Shown here piece after piece: positions 24,879-36,199 of a stretch of DNA of 64,000 nt (the stretch's first letter is position 1; each line of letters begins with the position of its first letter). The notes under the pieces are model-generated. The model made no database searches. It saw only the letters and a program-made list of their open reading frames with translations, and was not told the origin of the DNA. Position numbers and translations under genes: made by a program. The stretch is from Collybiopsis luxurians FD-317 M1 (lineage: Eukaryota; Basidiomycota; Agaricomycetes; Agaricales; Omphalotaceae): positions 127,595-191,594 of the forward strand of contig KN834805.1 of the NCBI GenBank assembly GCA_000827265.1, written 5' to 3'.

Positions 24879-25011
24879 CTCGAGATCTCTATTCTAGTGG
24901 TTCCTCCACACTTGGCCGAACATTGAGTCATCAAGAGCCCTTTTATACATTGATGTTGGAAGAGCGCCTAGGGTTGGCACGATCCCCGTCATTGTTAAGG
25001 AGCGTCGAGCG

Positions 25012-25228
25012 ACCCTAATCACGGCTGCACCGCGGTCACGCTTAGCGCTTTTCTCGCGCGCGTTAATTTTTGGCGAAGCTTCAACTTCGCCTCTGACTGA
25101 ACGTTACATATTTGTCCTGTACACCTCAGAAAGCAGCGGCAACGCTCTCTATGCTGCCTTCAGCTCACGAATCGCATCGTTGAGGTAGGTGGAAGTTGGT
25201 CAGAGTCCTGGCGATTGATCCTCCGGCG
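25012..25228 (+). repeat. Dispersed direct repeat R, copy R2
   Basis: Shares ordered blocks with R1: CTAATCACGGCT, GGTCACGCTTAGCGC, ACGCTCTCTATGC, CTTCAGCTCACGAATCGCAT, GGTAGGTGGAAGTTGGTCAG and AGTCCTGGCGATT. An extra segment of about 45 bp separates the two halves here. It sits 134 bp upstream of the ATPase-nuclease start, so it may carry that gene's promoter. Confidence 0.75.
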
Positions 25229-25361
25229 AGTCTCATTCAAGAAGCCCAAGGCCTGAGTACTATCTTTACATTATATTTACAGCCAATGACCAGGGTGCAT
25301 CGCACTGACTTCTCTTTGTCCATTGCCCAGAATCCCACTACATCATTCTTCTGGCGTTTGC

Positions 25362-26351
25362 TCAATCCTCTGCCGGTACCAAGTATCGAAAGGTTGGCTT
25401 ATAATCCCAACCGCACTTCTTTTGAAGGACATAGCCAATGGCACCCTCTTCGTCTGTTGACCATTTCTCTCCCTTCCACCGTTCATCGTCTTCATCTTCT
25501 CCTCTCAATCGCGCCTGAGCAAAGTCAATCATGACTACGTCGCGGCGGATCTCCGAACCAGAAGTCGAAACCTCGGGAGATGAGGGCACAATAAAGTTCT
25601 CCAAACGCACATCCCGGTTCAGCACGCCTCTATCCCCAAATGCCAGCACAATGTCCACACATTTCTGGCACAGGGCCGGCGACAGTGCATCGATCGAAAG
25701 ATTGTCCAGCCTCGTACCCTCCACGTACTCCACGAGAATACCAGGGACTTCTGCATCAGTTATTTCGTCCGATTGAGCCTTGTCCGTTTCAATGATGAAC
25801 CGCGTGCGACCGAAAAAACGAGGGATCTCGTTTCCCTGCATTGATACCATGCGCTCATAGATATGAACCTCATTCTCGTGATATGACGCGAGGAGTGCGG
25901 CGAGGTATGCTTCCGTCTCTTCCGTAGATGGTTCGATATCAAGTTCATCATCGGCGCGACGTTTTCTCTCCCATTCGTCCAGAGTGCGTTGCGATCCCGG
26001 TCCCGAAGACGCCCACGTGCGGAAAGCCTCTTCAGTCTCTGCAGATGGGTCCGGGATATCATAGAATGCGCGCAAGTCCTTCGCGTAGCGTCTGTCGTAG
26101 ACTTTCAGGACCAAGACGGGTGGGAGATCGGTCGAAAGTGGTTCGGTTGCTAGTGCGACTTTGAGCACCGGTGATATCGTGATGGGTTCGAATACCTCAA
26201 GAACTCTGACTTTCACGTTGATGATAGCGGGAGCTGGAAAGCCAGCTCCGGGCGTGATTTGTAGGTGATATTCGGCACCAGTGTAGTAAGGGCAGCTGCA
26301 GACCACAGTCAACACCTATTGGTCATATTGAGCGGATAAAGCCTACCGCAT
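25362..26351 (-). CDS. Protein kinase-like domain protein
   Basis: The large exon 25362-26295 encodes PPVLVLKVYDRRYAKDLR (Lys in the VAIK-like strand), EVPGILVEYVEGTRLDNL (hinge), GVLNRDVRLENFIV (catalytic-loop HRD-x4-N equivalent, with an Asn in place of His) and DVVMIDFAQARLRG (DFG replaced by DFA). This is the divergent kinase fold common in mushroom genomes; activity on protein or small molecules is uncertain. A start can be rebuilt with a five-base first exon (26347-26351, ATGCG) spliced over a 51-nt intron to CTGCCCTTAC, giving 312 residues beginning MRCPYYTGAEYHL. Both the tiny exon and start are inference; the gene may instead begin within exon 2. It follows repeat R3 and precedes R2, on the same strand as the ATPase-nuclease gene. 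Confidence 0.7.
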
Positions 26352-26402
26352 GACTAGCTGAGGACCAACTTCAGAAAGCCGTGATATTGAGGGAGCTTGA
26401 GT

Positions 26403-26600
26403 GTGGGCGTCTAATTACGTCACGATCACACTTTAGTCACGCTTCTAACCTAGATCGATGTTTTTGGCGTTCGATGTCCTGCAGTAGCAGTTTGTCAAGC
26501 CATTACAGCGTTCACCATACAAATAAGACTGCGGCAACGCTCTATAGCGGACTTTAGCACAGGAATCGCTTAGTCGGGGTTAGAGCGACCTATCTTTGAT
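26403..26600 (+). repeat. Dispersed direct repeat R, degenerate copy R3
   Basis: Weaker copy with CTAATTACGTCACGATCACA, GTCACGCTTCT, CTGCGGCAACGCTCTAT and AGGAATCGCTTAG in the same order as R1 and R2. It lies about 50 bp upstream of the kinase-like gene start. Confidence 0.5.
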
Positions 26601-28648
26601 CGTTTAACGTGGTCCACCTCAAGAGGATGATTATTCCCGAATTTCGTGCAGTATGTTTGTAGTCAGTATTGAGGCGCCGATCGTACTGATTTTAATTCGC
26701 CTTCCAACTGTTACGCCTCGGATCTCTTATACCAGATTGGAATGATTTAGTCCTCATTAGCCGTTTCACCGAAACCCGTCATAAATTGCAGCAATACCTC
26801 CCGCTACAGGCCGGCGACACGGCATCTGTCATTATTCAAGTATGTGGGGGGATAGACGGATAGGGCTGAGGTATATTGTATCTCACTTCCTCGGAGCGAC
26901 GTGCAAGGGATATTCACTGAGCCCAGACCGTCAGCGTTGCTACTGTGATCAAAACCAAACCTGAAACCTGTGATCATAGAAGCTCCCTCGCAGGCTCCAT
27001 AGCACTTTGAACGAGACGAGTCAGCATCTCGGTCAGCCATCTCCTTGGGAAGGCTTGCGCCAGTGATTTGGATACCATTTGTGTATCATCTTTGCAACTT
27101 TGCTGGTATGGCAATATTCCCTAGGACTCTTCCCGAGCCCGGATTTGAACACATACTCTGGATTTCATTTTCTCATGTGTGTCCAAATGCGTCAACTCCG
27201 AGCGAGGATTCAGGTCGACTCCTACGATATGTCAAACTTGACTTAGGAGAATGATTCCAACTTTGATGCAAGTGAATGCGATTCTCTCTAGACATCACAC
27301 GAATGACATTATTTCAGTATAGTGTGCACATTGCGCTCTACCCACCGCCCAAACATGGTTCAAGTTTCATCGCTGTAAAGTTCGAGACCCTCGAGCTTCC
27401 ATTCTGTATCAACTCGACGGCATGTACTTACATTTAGTTGCTACATGCTCACTTGACGATGTGTTGCAGATGCTGTCCTTCCATGTGATTACCGTATCTG
27501 ATCTTGCATATATGCGTGCGTGGATAGAACTGGTGCAACTTGATGTAGGTGCCAGCTATCCCCTATGTTAAGACTTGACTTCCTGACATTGGATTTGCGT
27601 TCCAGTTTCCAGGCAGTTGGCACTCAGCGTCGACTGAGCCGCGCGGAAGATAAGCTCAGCTAACCATTCTGGGTGGCTTGAACTCCAAAATTCGTAACTT
27701 TTACTAAGCAAGTTTATTTTCTAGTGTATCGAAAGACCCCTGGCCGGGGTTTTCGATAGCGCTGGTTTCGGACAGGCTAGTCGCAAAGTCCATGTCGAAC
27801 GTTTCGGTCACTTGTTTGGTTTCCGGAGTCTAATGACGAGGTTAATATCGCGCAGGTACATATAAGTGGCTTCTTCATTTGATGAAAACGCCCTGGGAGC
27901 TTGGCCGACTCTACCGGCTGTAAGTTGATACGGGAGGATAGGACCGTCGAGAAAAGGACAGAGACAGATATGCTGTCTTCTTGTACACGTCATGGGCTGT
28001 TTCAGTGACAGGTTGTTCCATTCAACTTTCTCGCGACAGGGAAGACTAGTACATGTTTGGTGGGATTTGCAGCGTGTTATTCTTCGTCTCATTGGTTCGT
28101 ACGGCCGTTCGGACTGAGTCTGCCGGTATGCAGCTGCAGAATGACCTAAACTTTAGCCGAGAAAGTTGAGGCGAGGGCAGTTTCGTTTGGAAACAGGTTG
28201 AAATCGGGCAGTGTGAGGTACAAATACATGAAACGCCCTTCAGAATTGACGATGCTCCGTTCCGGCGGGCACCCTCCATTGAGATAATTTACGCTCCATT
28301 TACTGAGAGAAAGATTTTGCTACGGAATGGAGGCTAAGCTTTGAGATGTGCAACGCTATCAGACAATGCGGAGCTCAACCACAGCTCGGTTCGGTTAAAT
28401 GGGGATAAAAGGTGGTGGCTGTAAAGTTTAACCTCCGTTCATCCGGTGATGGCCAGTGTGTGGGACTGACTGATGATGCTGGGCGGTTCGCAACCCGTTC
28501 CTTAGGCTTAGACCGTAACTCTTTTCTAATTTCTTCCGGCTTTGTGTTTCTTTTCTAGCTTTCAGCTCCTTCGCTCGTTGTAGTCCTAGTATCTCTTTTG
28601 GCCAACTTCTGAAACGATCTTATCGAGACTGCGGGCAGACCTCCAACT
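26601..28648. other. Intergenic region, no gene supported
   Basis: About 2 kb with only short frames. I looked for tRNA cloverleafs, transposon termini and extensions of the flanking genes and found none that hold up. The last few hundred bases, TC-rich before 28649, are probably the promoter and leader of the coiled-coil protein gene. Confidence 0.45.
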
Positions 28649-31600
28649 ATGCCCACCTTCTCATCCTTTATCCCTTACCGCAAAGCTTTGCGGAAGCCAA
28701 AGGGATTCACAAACCTCCGACGCTTCGAGTCTCCAAATTCACCCAGTCAACATCCCTACGCGTCTCCGGATAACATTGTTCATATTACTCCCAATCAAAG
28801 TTTCCAAAGTTCTAATGAAGACCAGGATCGACTTTCTTCTGCAGAGTTCCCGCTCCAGTCGCCGCCGGAATCTAGTAGTTCTGTTGTAGAGTCTGTTGTA
28901 GAGGAGGAGGAGGATTGGTCGTCCGGTCACCACAGCAGTCCACAGATGACACCCGTCCGACCTTCGACACCACCTCAAAAGCTCGACGTAGAGCTTCCTT
29001 CGGATTCAATGTCGGATTGGATTCCTTCGCATTTGTTGGATGCAAAGGTATATAATGGACATCAAGATTTTCAGTCCCCCGGCGCTGGCAGTAGTAAGGT
29101 GCCGGAAGAACCTAGATTGGAGCAGGAAGCTGGAGGATCGGTGGGCAAGGAGGAAGAAATTCTAGATGAAGATGGCGACGACGACGCAAGCGTTTATGAG
29201 AATGGGAACTATTCACCAACGTCAACTGACGACCATGCCAGAGTTCTTGCGAACTTGCAAGCTATGGATGTGCGTACTAATTCCATTATTCATTGACTGT
29301 CATCAACTCTTTTGATTTCAGGCTACAAATTTTGTGAGAACTCGAGGAGCCCCGGCATTCAAAAAAACAGCGCCCTCACCAATCAAAATACCCAATCCAA
29401 ACTTTCACGGTCCAAAAGTACAAGTATTGAGATCCTCAGGCACTTCCAAGGGTACTTCTTCAACAGGTTTTCCATCGTCAAGACCAGAATCCTTGCACTC
29501 TGGGGAAGACTACTCCGCCAGCGCTGTATCAGGCACAACTCTTGCTCGAGCCCTCATAGGGAACTCTTTCGTGCTCTCAAGCGATGACCGTACTTCGCGC
29601 TATCGCAGTGGGGGCTCAGTTCTAACGCGCTCAGACTCTGCCACCCTTCCTCGCGACGACAACAATCCCTTCCTCCATTCACCCTCTCCCTTTTCTCATG
29701 CATCCGATTCCGTGCCATTACCAGCCAATGCAGATGCGGTCTATATTCCCCCGAAAAATCCACGAAAGAAGAGGCAGAGTACTGGTAGTATACATCAGCG
29801 TAATAACGATCAGGAAGGGGGACCATCTTCGTTAGCTCGTCCAAGTAGCATTGGACCACCGGAGGACTCAAAGCAAGCGCGACGAATTTCGCGCATATCG
29901 GAAGCCGACTCCACCAATAGCCCGTCTATGCCCGCCAGCGCTCAGAACGAAGCATCCTCTTCCTCCCTATACACACCTTCGCCGTTCCTTTCGCCCGCCT
30001 CAGCAGCAGAGCGCCCAGCCTCTGCCAACTACGATGCTGCCTCATCCTCCGGTCCATCACCCACCCGACCCATATCATCTACATCCTCGGATAATATGCT
30101 GGTGGACGATTACTACTCTCATACTATCCCCGTGTCTCCTGCTAGTCCCGACACACCAGGTTCAGCCTCGAGTGCTGGAAGTGTAGGAGGAATGATACCC
30201 ATTGCCATTGACGGAGCACATTTCCGTCCACCATTTTCGCCTATAACAGAAGAATCTAGCTCACAACTGTCTCCGCCTACGCCTTACAGACGTGATTCCA
30301 GAAGAAACACGAAGACCGGACCAGGTACAGGTTCTCCAAACGGGCCAAGAGGACCGGTGAAGTTGTTAGCAATTGGAGAAAATTCACAGGTTTGTGTTAT
30401 CATTGGATGTTTACCTTCAAGTCCTAATTGTTTGTTGGCAGTCCGACGGATCGAAAATCACGTCTCCAGTTGCACCTACTTCCCCAGTGTCAGCTATTCC
30501 AGATTCCGCTTCTTCTCTCGTTCCTCCAAACGTATTCGGTCTTTTCAATCGCCAGAGATCAGGAAGCGCTCCCAATCCCATCAAAATTGTTCGAGACTCG
30601 CAAGATCTAACATCATATAATATTATTTCAACACGTCCGACTTCTAGCTCGAGTTCCCCCAGTAGTCCAGAATATGGTCCGCAAGACTATGTCAAACAAA
30701 CGTTTCCCGAGACTCCGCATGCCTTCAGTCCGATGTGGAGTGCTGGATTGTCAAGTCCAGGAGCGCCACCGGGGAATGGAAGAGTATCGATGGACCAGAT
30801 ATTGATTGCAGTACCTCCGACCCCAATGACAGCGGGAGAGCCCATGCCGGCGCTTGCCCAACATATGCTTGCAAGAGCTGCATCGTCAGTAAGAGGAGCT
30901 AGGCATTCGAGGCAACCGAGTGGGAATCGAGAGCGGGCAAGAACAATTGCTATCACCCCGCAGCCTCAGCAGACCATCGATGCTGATACATCGAGGGAGG
31001 GAAATGGAGCTGGTGAGGGGAGTACGTCTACGGACCGTCCAGAGTCCATGGTCGAGGAGGAAGCCGAGGAAGAATCGCACAGAAAGACGGCGTATCCATC
31101 TTGGGTCACCCAAAAGTTCCCCAGTTCTGATGGCGAGTCGATGAGGAGTGACACGACTACGAGCCCGGGATTCGAAAGTTCATCGTCACACTGGCCAGGA
31201 CAGTCATCTACGTTCCAGCCACAGCATCCCATACCTGAAGAGTCTGGAGACGGTGACGTGTCCGTCAGCCAGGAGGGCAACTTACCGTTGAACTCGTCTC
31301 AGACGTCACTTACAGCTGTACGAGGACTTCCGCCACTACCTCCGAGTCCTTCGATCTTTGGCATCCAGTCTTCACCCTTTACAGGTAATCACTCCAACTC
31401 CAACCCATCTCTGCATAGTCCACTACCTCCGCCACATGAACAAGCAGGATGGGGTTCCACGACATCCCTCAATGTTCCTCCTCCCCCCCATTCCGATGCA
31501 GTTTCATCACAGGAGTCACTTCGCTCGCATTTAATGCTGCCAGGCTTCACTTTACCGTCTCCTTATCCAACACTACCCTCTCCTCAACCACCGGTGTCTC

Positions 31601-33437
31601 CCCACACCGTGATTTACACTCCTGTTGCTCCCACTCCAACTGCAGCACATCCACTACAGCATCGTTCAGGCTCGGACGATTCAGAGCATTCATCTTCAGA
31701 GATGGGTGCTTTCATCACTGCCTCCTTAGGATCGCCTCCGCCGTATTATACCCTTGTATTTGACCAGAGTCATCCAAGTCCGGGTCAGGGAGGCTTGCAT
31801 ACAGATAATCCTACTCCTACGTCCGGAGGCTCCAATATCATTAGCCCAAACACCCCTTCGACTGGCCGTGCCGATTCGTCTAGACAGTCAACCAGTAGTA
31901 TCGGTGGAGCGAGGCGTGGACGAAGTCGACCTCCGTTACCGCTGGGACCTCGACGGCCTAGTCACAATACACAAGGCTCTGGTTACAGCAATGGCCGACA
32001 ACGCAACGGGTCCATCTCGTCTCTCAATAGCAACCCAACCGGTGCCTCGTATACAGGCGGTCACCATAGCTCTCACTCAACCTCGAAGCTAACGCGCACC
32101 GTCTCCAATGCCCCACACTCCCCTCGGTTCCAAACACCAGGTCCGAAATGGCGCGGTTATACGATGGACGCGGCAAAGTGGACTTTTACCTCTGCTCAGC
32201 TACAGGCTATCGTTTCGAGGGCAATAAAGCAAAGCGCGGAGGCGACTGCGATTAGGTTGTTAAGACTGGAGACGGTGGAAACTGACATTCCACTGGAGTT
32301 GCATAGGTTGGAGATGCAGAGGACGGATATCAAGACGAGATATAAGGTCATGACGAGGAAGAGAGCGGAGATGCTGACACAATTGACGGAGCGTGTCGAT
32401 GGGACGGTGCACAATGACGATCCGAGTATAGTGGTGAGAATCATCAACGACCTCGGGGATATTTGTTCCACCCTCGATCGCCTGGCAGAGGAACTGCACA
32501 GTGTGGATGAACAGATCTCGCAGATGAACAGTTTGAGAGATATTCACGACGCCAGTGCGCTTGCCATGGCTATACGGAAACTTAACGCAAGCTTTCTCAA
32601 GCAGATTGCGGTTTGCGAGGACCTTAGGACCCAAGTCATGGCGTTGGAAGCTGAGAGGGATGATGCGTGGAAGCAAGCGGAGAGGGTTGCGTCTGATTTT
32701 GATAAGCTCAATGAAAAAGTGGTGGTTGAGCAGGGGGATGCTCCGTCGGCCGCTTCAAGTAATCGCTCAAGTCGGGTTACGGCGCTGCGAAAGTCGAGTA
32801 TTAGGTTTTCGAAAGCTGGGCTGAGATCCACGAGATCTTCGATGAGCAGTACACATAGACTCAGCTCGGCGTCATTCTCTACAGGTGTCAAGTCCGCGTT
32901 CTCGATTGAGGATGTTCCGCCTGTTCCTCCAATACCGAGGCCACGACGATACAATAGACCGATGGATATCGCCACAGACTTGCCTTCTACGAGATCATTT
33001 ATGGTGGGTCTCAACCCTGAATCCTTTTCCTATACTGATCTTTTTTTGCGCTGTAGGCGCTTTCCACGGACGGTCCCACCCCGAACACTGAAACCCGGGC
33101 AATTTATGAAGAACTCTGCGATATGCTCGGTATTCCCTCGAGTGAAGTCAGACCGCGTCGGTCGCAGTCTGTCATTGAACGAGCACGCCGGAAAACAAAA
33201 GAAGAAGAAGAATCTAATCGAGGTTCTTCTGCCATTACCAGTCGACCTGGCACTCCCGGTCGACCTTTATCTATGCCTGATCAGTCTGGTTTGACAGAAG
33301 TGTATCAGAGCATGTCTGCCGACGTAAGTGACTGTGTCCTACCTGTTCTTTCTGGTTTCGAGGCTTCCGGTGCTAAGGACTTGTTATAGGGTAATGCAAT
33401 GTTGGCAACGCTTGGTTTACTTTCAGATGGAGAATAA
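28649..33437 (+). CDS. Large Ser/Pro-rich protein with C-terminal coiled coil
   Basis: Five exons (28649-29269, 29322-30389, 30442-33003, 33057-33323, 33390-33437), all phase 0, give 1521 residues. I do not recognise a named family. The N-terminal two thirds are disordered and rich in Ser, Pro, Thr and Gln, with many SP and TP sites (for example PPTPMTAGEPMP). From about residue 1000 a long helical region (YTMDAAKWTFTSAQLQAI, IPLELHRLEMQRTDIKTRY, VMALEAERDDAWKQAERV) forms coiled coils. A proline motif VPPVPPIPRPRRYN follows, then a conserved-looking end (IYEELCDMLGIPSSEVRPRR and MSADGNAMLATLG). The layout resembles fungal scaffold or septation-associated proteins, but this is only analogy. 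The start is the first ATG after a long TC-rich leader. Its final two exons were duplicated to 38755-38876. Confidence 0.85.
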
Positions 33438-33972
33438 TTTATATATTTCGACTTTTTTTGCTTGCTTGCTATTTGTTTGTAATGTGTCTGTTAAACTATC
33501 CGCTCTTTCGACCTCCTTCACACTACTCTACAGTTTGGCATCCCATCTATGGACGTCCTGCATGCACTCTGTTCCATCGAGCTAGCCTCAGATCATATCT
33601 CTACCACCTATGTGACGAAGTACTACATGACTATCTCTCGAATACAAGCTGTTATAATAATTTTTTTTTTTTTTGCATCCTGTTGCCAAGTGAGAAAACA
33701 GATTCTGCGCGTGAACTCCCTGGCTTTTTGCGAACCATGATCTCCGCGACACCTCGCCCATTCCCCAACGTCTTTTCTCTGAAACACTTGCCTGTAGAAC
33801 TTGTTCGCGAAATCATCGCATTGCTTGAAGTCAAAGACATCCTCTCTTTTTGTCTAGTTTCCAAGGATTTCCACTCACGTTGTATCGACATCTTGTACAG
33901 AAATATCCACACCAACAAGGCTCAATGCTTCAACACGCTCGCTTCCAACGTTCGGAAGGCAAAAGCTGTCAG
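33297..33972 (+). repeat. Segmental duplication, copy 1 (source side)
   Basis: From GAAGTGTATCAG in exon 4 of the coiled-coil gene to AAAGCTGTCAG in the F-box frame, this stretch is paralogous to 38755-40259. Similarity covers the last intron, the terminal exon, the untranslated region and the F-box start. It lacks the two inserted elements of copy 2 and so shows the empty site. Confidence 0.9.
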
Positions 33973-34030
33973 CTGGGGTAGGCGAATTGGTCGAGATTCG
34001 ATTTTAATTTTGATCCATCCCAACAATTGA
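33737..34030 (+). pseudogene. Truncated F-box protein gene
   Basis: Begins MISATPRPFPNVFSLKHLPV and contains an F-box (LPVELVREIIALLEVKDILS, CLVSKDFHSRCIDILYRNIH) nearly identical to the complete gene at 40027. After AKAVS at 33972 similarity ends and unrelated residues lead to a stop at 34030, giving 98 residues without the substrate-binding repeat region. A short block GGAATCTAACTC at 34093, matching the continuation of the complete gene, suggests that about 120 bp was inserted or that the 3' part was replaced. The F-box itself could still bind SKP1, so a short product acting as a decoy is conceivable, but decay is more likely. Confidence 0.75.
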
Positions 34031-34127
34031 ACAAACCTGAAGTTAGACTTTCATATAACTTAATTAAATTACCTAGCTCATTCTCGTGGTTAGGAATCTA
34101 ACTCATGTAATCTAAACCCATTTTGGG

Positions 34128-34344
34128 TTATCATCCAGAAGAAAGTCCAAATCAGGACTTAGAACTCCGATGTCAAAGGTCTAGTACAAACCATGTACTA
34201 TCGATGTACCCCTTGTGCAATGCAATCAACACGTTCTTCCTAATAGTTATGCCCTATAAAAGCCGGTAGAAGCCTTCCATCTCCTCATCCATTATATGCC
34301 CATCCCATTGTGAAAGAGGAGACGGTCCTAACCCCGACATACAG
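34128..34344 (+). repeat. Direct repeat of membrane-protein promoter and first exon, broken copy
   Basis: Nearly identical to 35984-36199. It includes a TATAAAA at 34255 and the start codon region, but one extra C after ATGCC shifts the frame to an early TGA, and similarity stops at GACATACAG. It is a 5' fragment without a gene body. Confidence 0.9.
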
Positions 34345-35983
34345 TGTTAATTGATCAACCCCAGTCCGATATCTTCGCTAACCCTCGCCGGTTCCCCTCC
34401 GTAATAACATTAATGAGCGCTACGGCGAATCTTTACTTCCCTAATATATGTTCTTCAGAGACTCAGTTCTGCTATTGCATGAAAATAGGGTAATTTCCGG
34501 TCATTGACAAGCAACTCCCCTGTGTCCTATCACATCCGGCTACGGGAGGCGTGCAGTAAGTTGGATGCTCCGATAAGAGCTTTCAGATACTAAATTGAAT
34601 TTGGAAGTGGCCTTGAAGCAAAATAAAGATGTGAATAGTTGAGAGCCTAGAAGGATTGGCAGCGAATGCCGCTATATTTCGATTGAGCTCAATGAAGGGT
34701 GATACTGAGGCAGTTGTACTATCCGAAAACCCTGTCGCGTATCCTGAATCCAAGGGCCTAATGACACCGTCTGGTGATAGTGGATGAACTTCGAGTTTAG
34801 CCAAGGGTGAGCTATTTGAAGTATGGTTGTGAGCTCAGTTATGCTGCGAGGCATTTGATGTACCATATTGACTTGTATCTTGAACTGTTTCTTGCATTCC
34901 TTCAATACATGGAATTGTTGACTAATGGTAGCTGCTGTATATTCTGTCAGTGGTGACTTGTTGGTTATCCAGATAATAATTTGTAGAGACTACTTTCACC
35001 TAATTCGAGGCATCGGATGCCTAAAGGTAAACTGGTTTTGTAACTTCCCAGTGCGATGGGTTCAATGAATCAGAAGGCTGAAGCTAGATAATAAAATCAA
35101 GATCAACCAACACAGAAAACCCTCGCATAGTCAGAACAGTTTGGACCCAAGCTCTAAGTAGTACTGTAGTTTCACAAATACCCATTTTTTGTAGTCTCTT
35201 GGTTGCTCTGCCCATCCAGTGTGAGAGAAGACAAACCAAAGTGAACGAGGTGGACGCTACATTCCTCTTCCATTCTGCAAGGTTATATCGAAACCATCAA
35301 GCGCGATTCTAGAGATAATTGAACACATTAATCTCAATGTCAAATCCCCGTGTAGATCTCTTTCCAACCATCGTTGAACCCTGGTGATACCGGTAGGTTG
35401 AAGACACTAATGCATCGATGCATTCAGACTCATACAATGATGCACCTAACATCTTCCAGTGTCGCTTGAGTCAAAAGACTTACTGACTTGTTCATAACAA
35501 TCTCAATGTGGTCCAAATATAAGTAGCTCATTTGTATTCTAGATGCATAGAGAATGCGTGCACATGTGGACCGTAGAGCCTGTTGCAACTGCACCTACCT
35601 CGAATATCCATACGGCAAGGCTAACAAGAAGGAATGACACATCTCCGACCGCATCATATGGCAGTTCAGATACCTGCAAACTTCAAAATGCCAAAATACA
35701 TTCAGTTCACCAGCTACAGCAGTATTGACGCGTTCGGCGTGTTTTTAACGCGTCGCTTTAGGTGTCGTGCTACAATTTCACAACGCATCACGCGACACGA
35801 ATCGCCCGAGCGCTAATACATCCGGAAGCTCTCCAGAATGTTATCCATAAGCGGAGAGGCATCAAAGAGATGCCAAGAATGTGCTAGAAGTTGCGGATAC
35901 CCTCAAATGGAAGGATGAACGGCAATCCGACACCTCCGTGCTTCTTTTGATAGGATCGAATAATACCCATCGACTCTGTCCTC
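34345..35983. other. Intergenic region between promoter repeats
   Basis: About 1.6 kb with short frames only. I tested whether this could be an internal region of an LTR retrotransposon, given the direct repeats at each side, but no gag or pol sequence or primer-binding site is visible. Probably decayed DNA. Confidence 0.45.
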
Positions 35984-36199
35984 TTATCATCCAGAAGAAA
36001 GTCCAAATCGGGACTTAGAACTCCGATGTCAAAGGTCTAGCACAAACCATGTACTATCGATGTACCCCTTGTGCAGTGCAATCAACACGCTCTTTCTAAC
36101 AGTTATGCCCTATAAAAGCCGGTAGAAGCCTTCCATCTCCTCATCCATTATATGCCATCCCATTGTGAAAGAGGAGTCGGTCCCAACCCCGACATACAG
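35984..36199 (+). repeat. Direct repeat, copy with intact gene start
   Basis: Second copy of the 217-bp repeat, covering the promoter, the leader and the first 16 codons of the membrane-protein gene. Differences from copy 1 are scattered substitutions plus one base. Confidence 0.9.
36111..36117 (+). promoter_or_regulatory. TATA box of the membrane-protein gene
   Basis: TATAAAA lies 41 bp before the ATG at 36152 and is conserved in the broken repeat copy. The short distance implies a very short leader or a start codon further downstream. Confidence 0.6.

Noticed and set aside
27118..27160. GCCCGGATTTGAAC resembles the complement of a tRNA T arm
   Set aside because: The T stem does not pair and no acceptor or anticodon arm can be built around it.
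34128..36199. Direct repeats read as LTRs of a retrotransposon
   Set aside because: No gag or pol sequence, primer-binding site or target duplication; one repeat is simply the 5' end of the membrane-protein gene.
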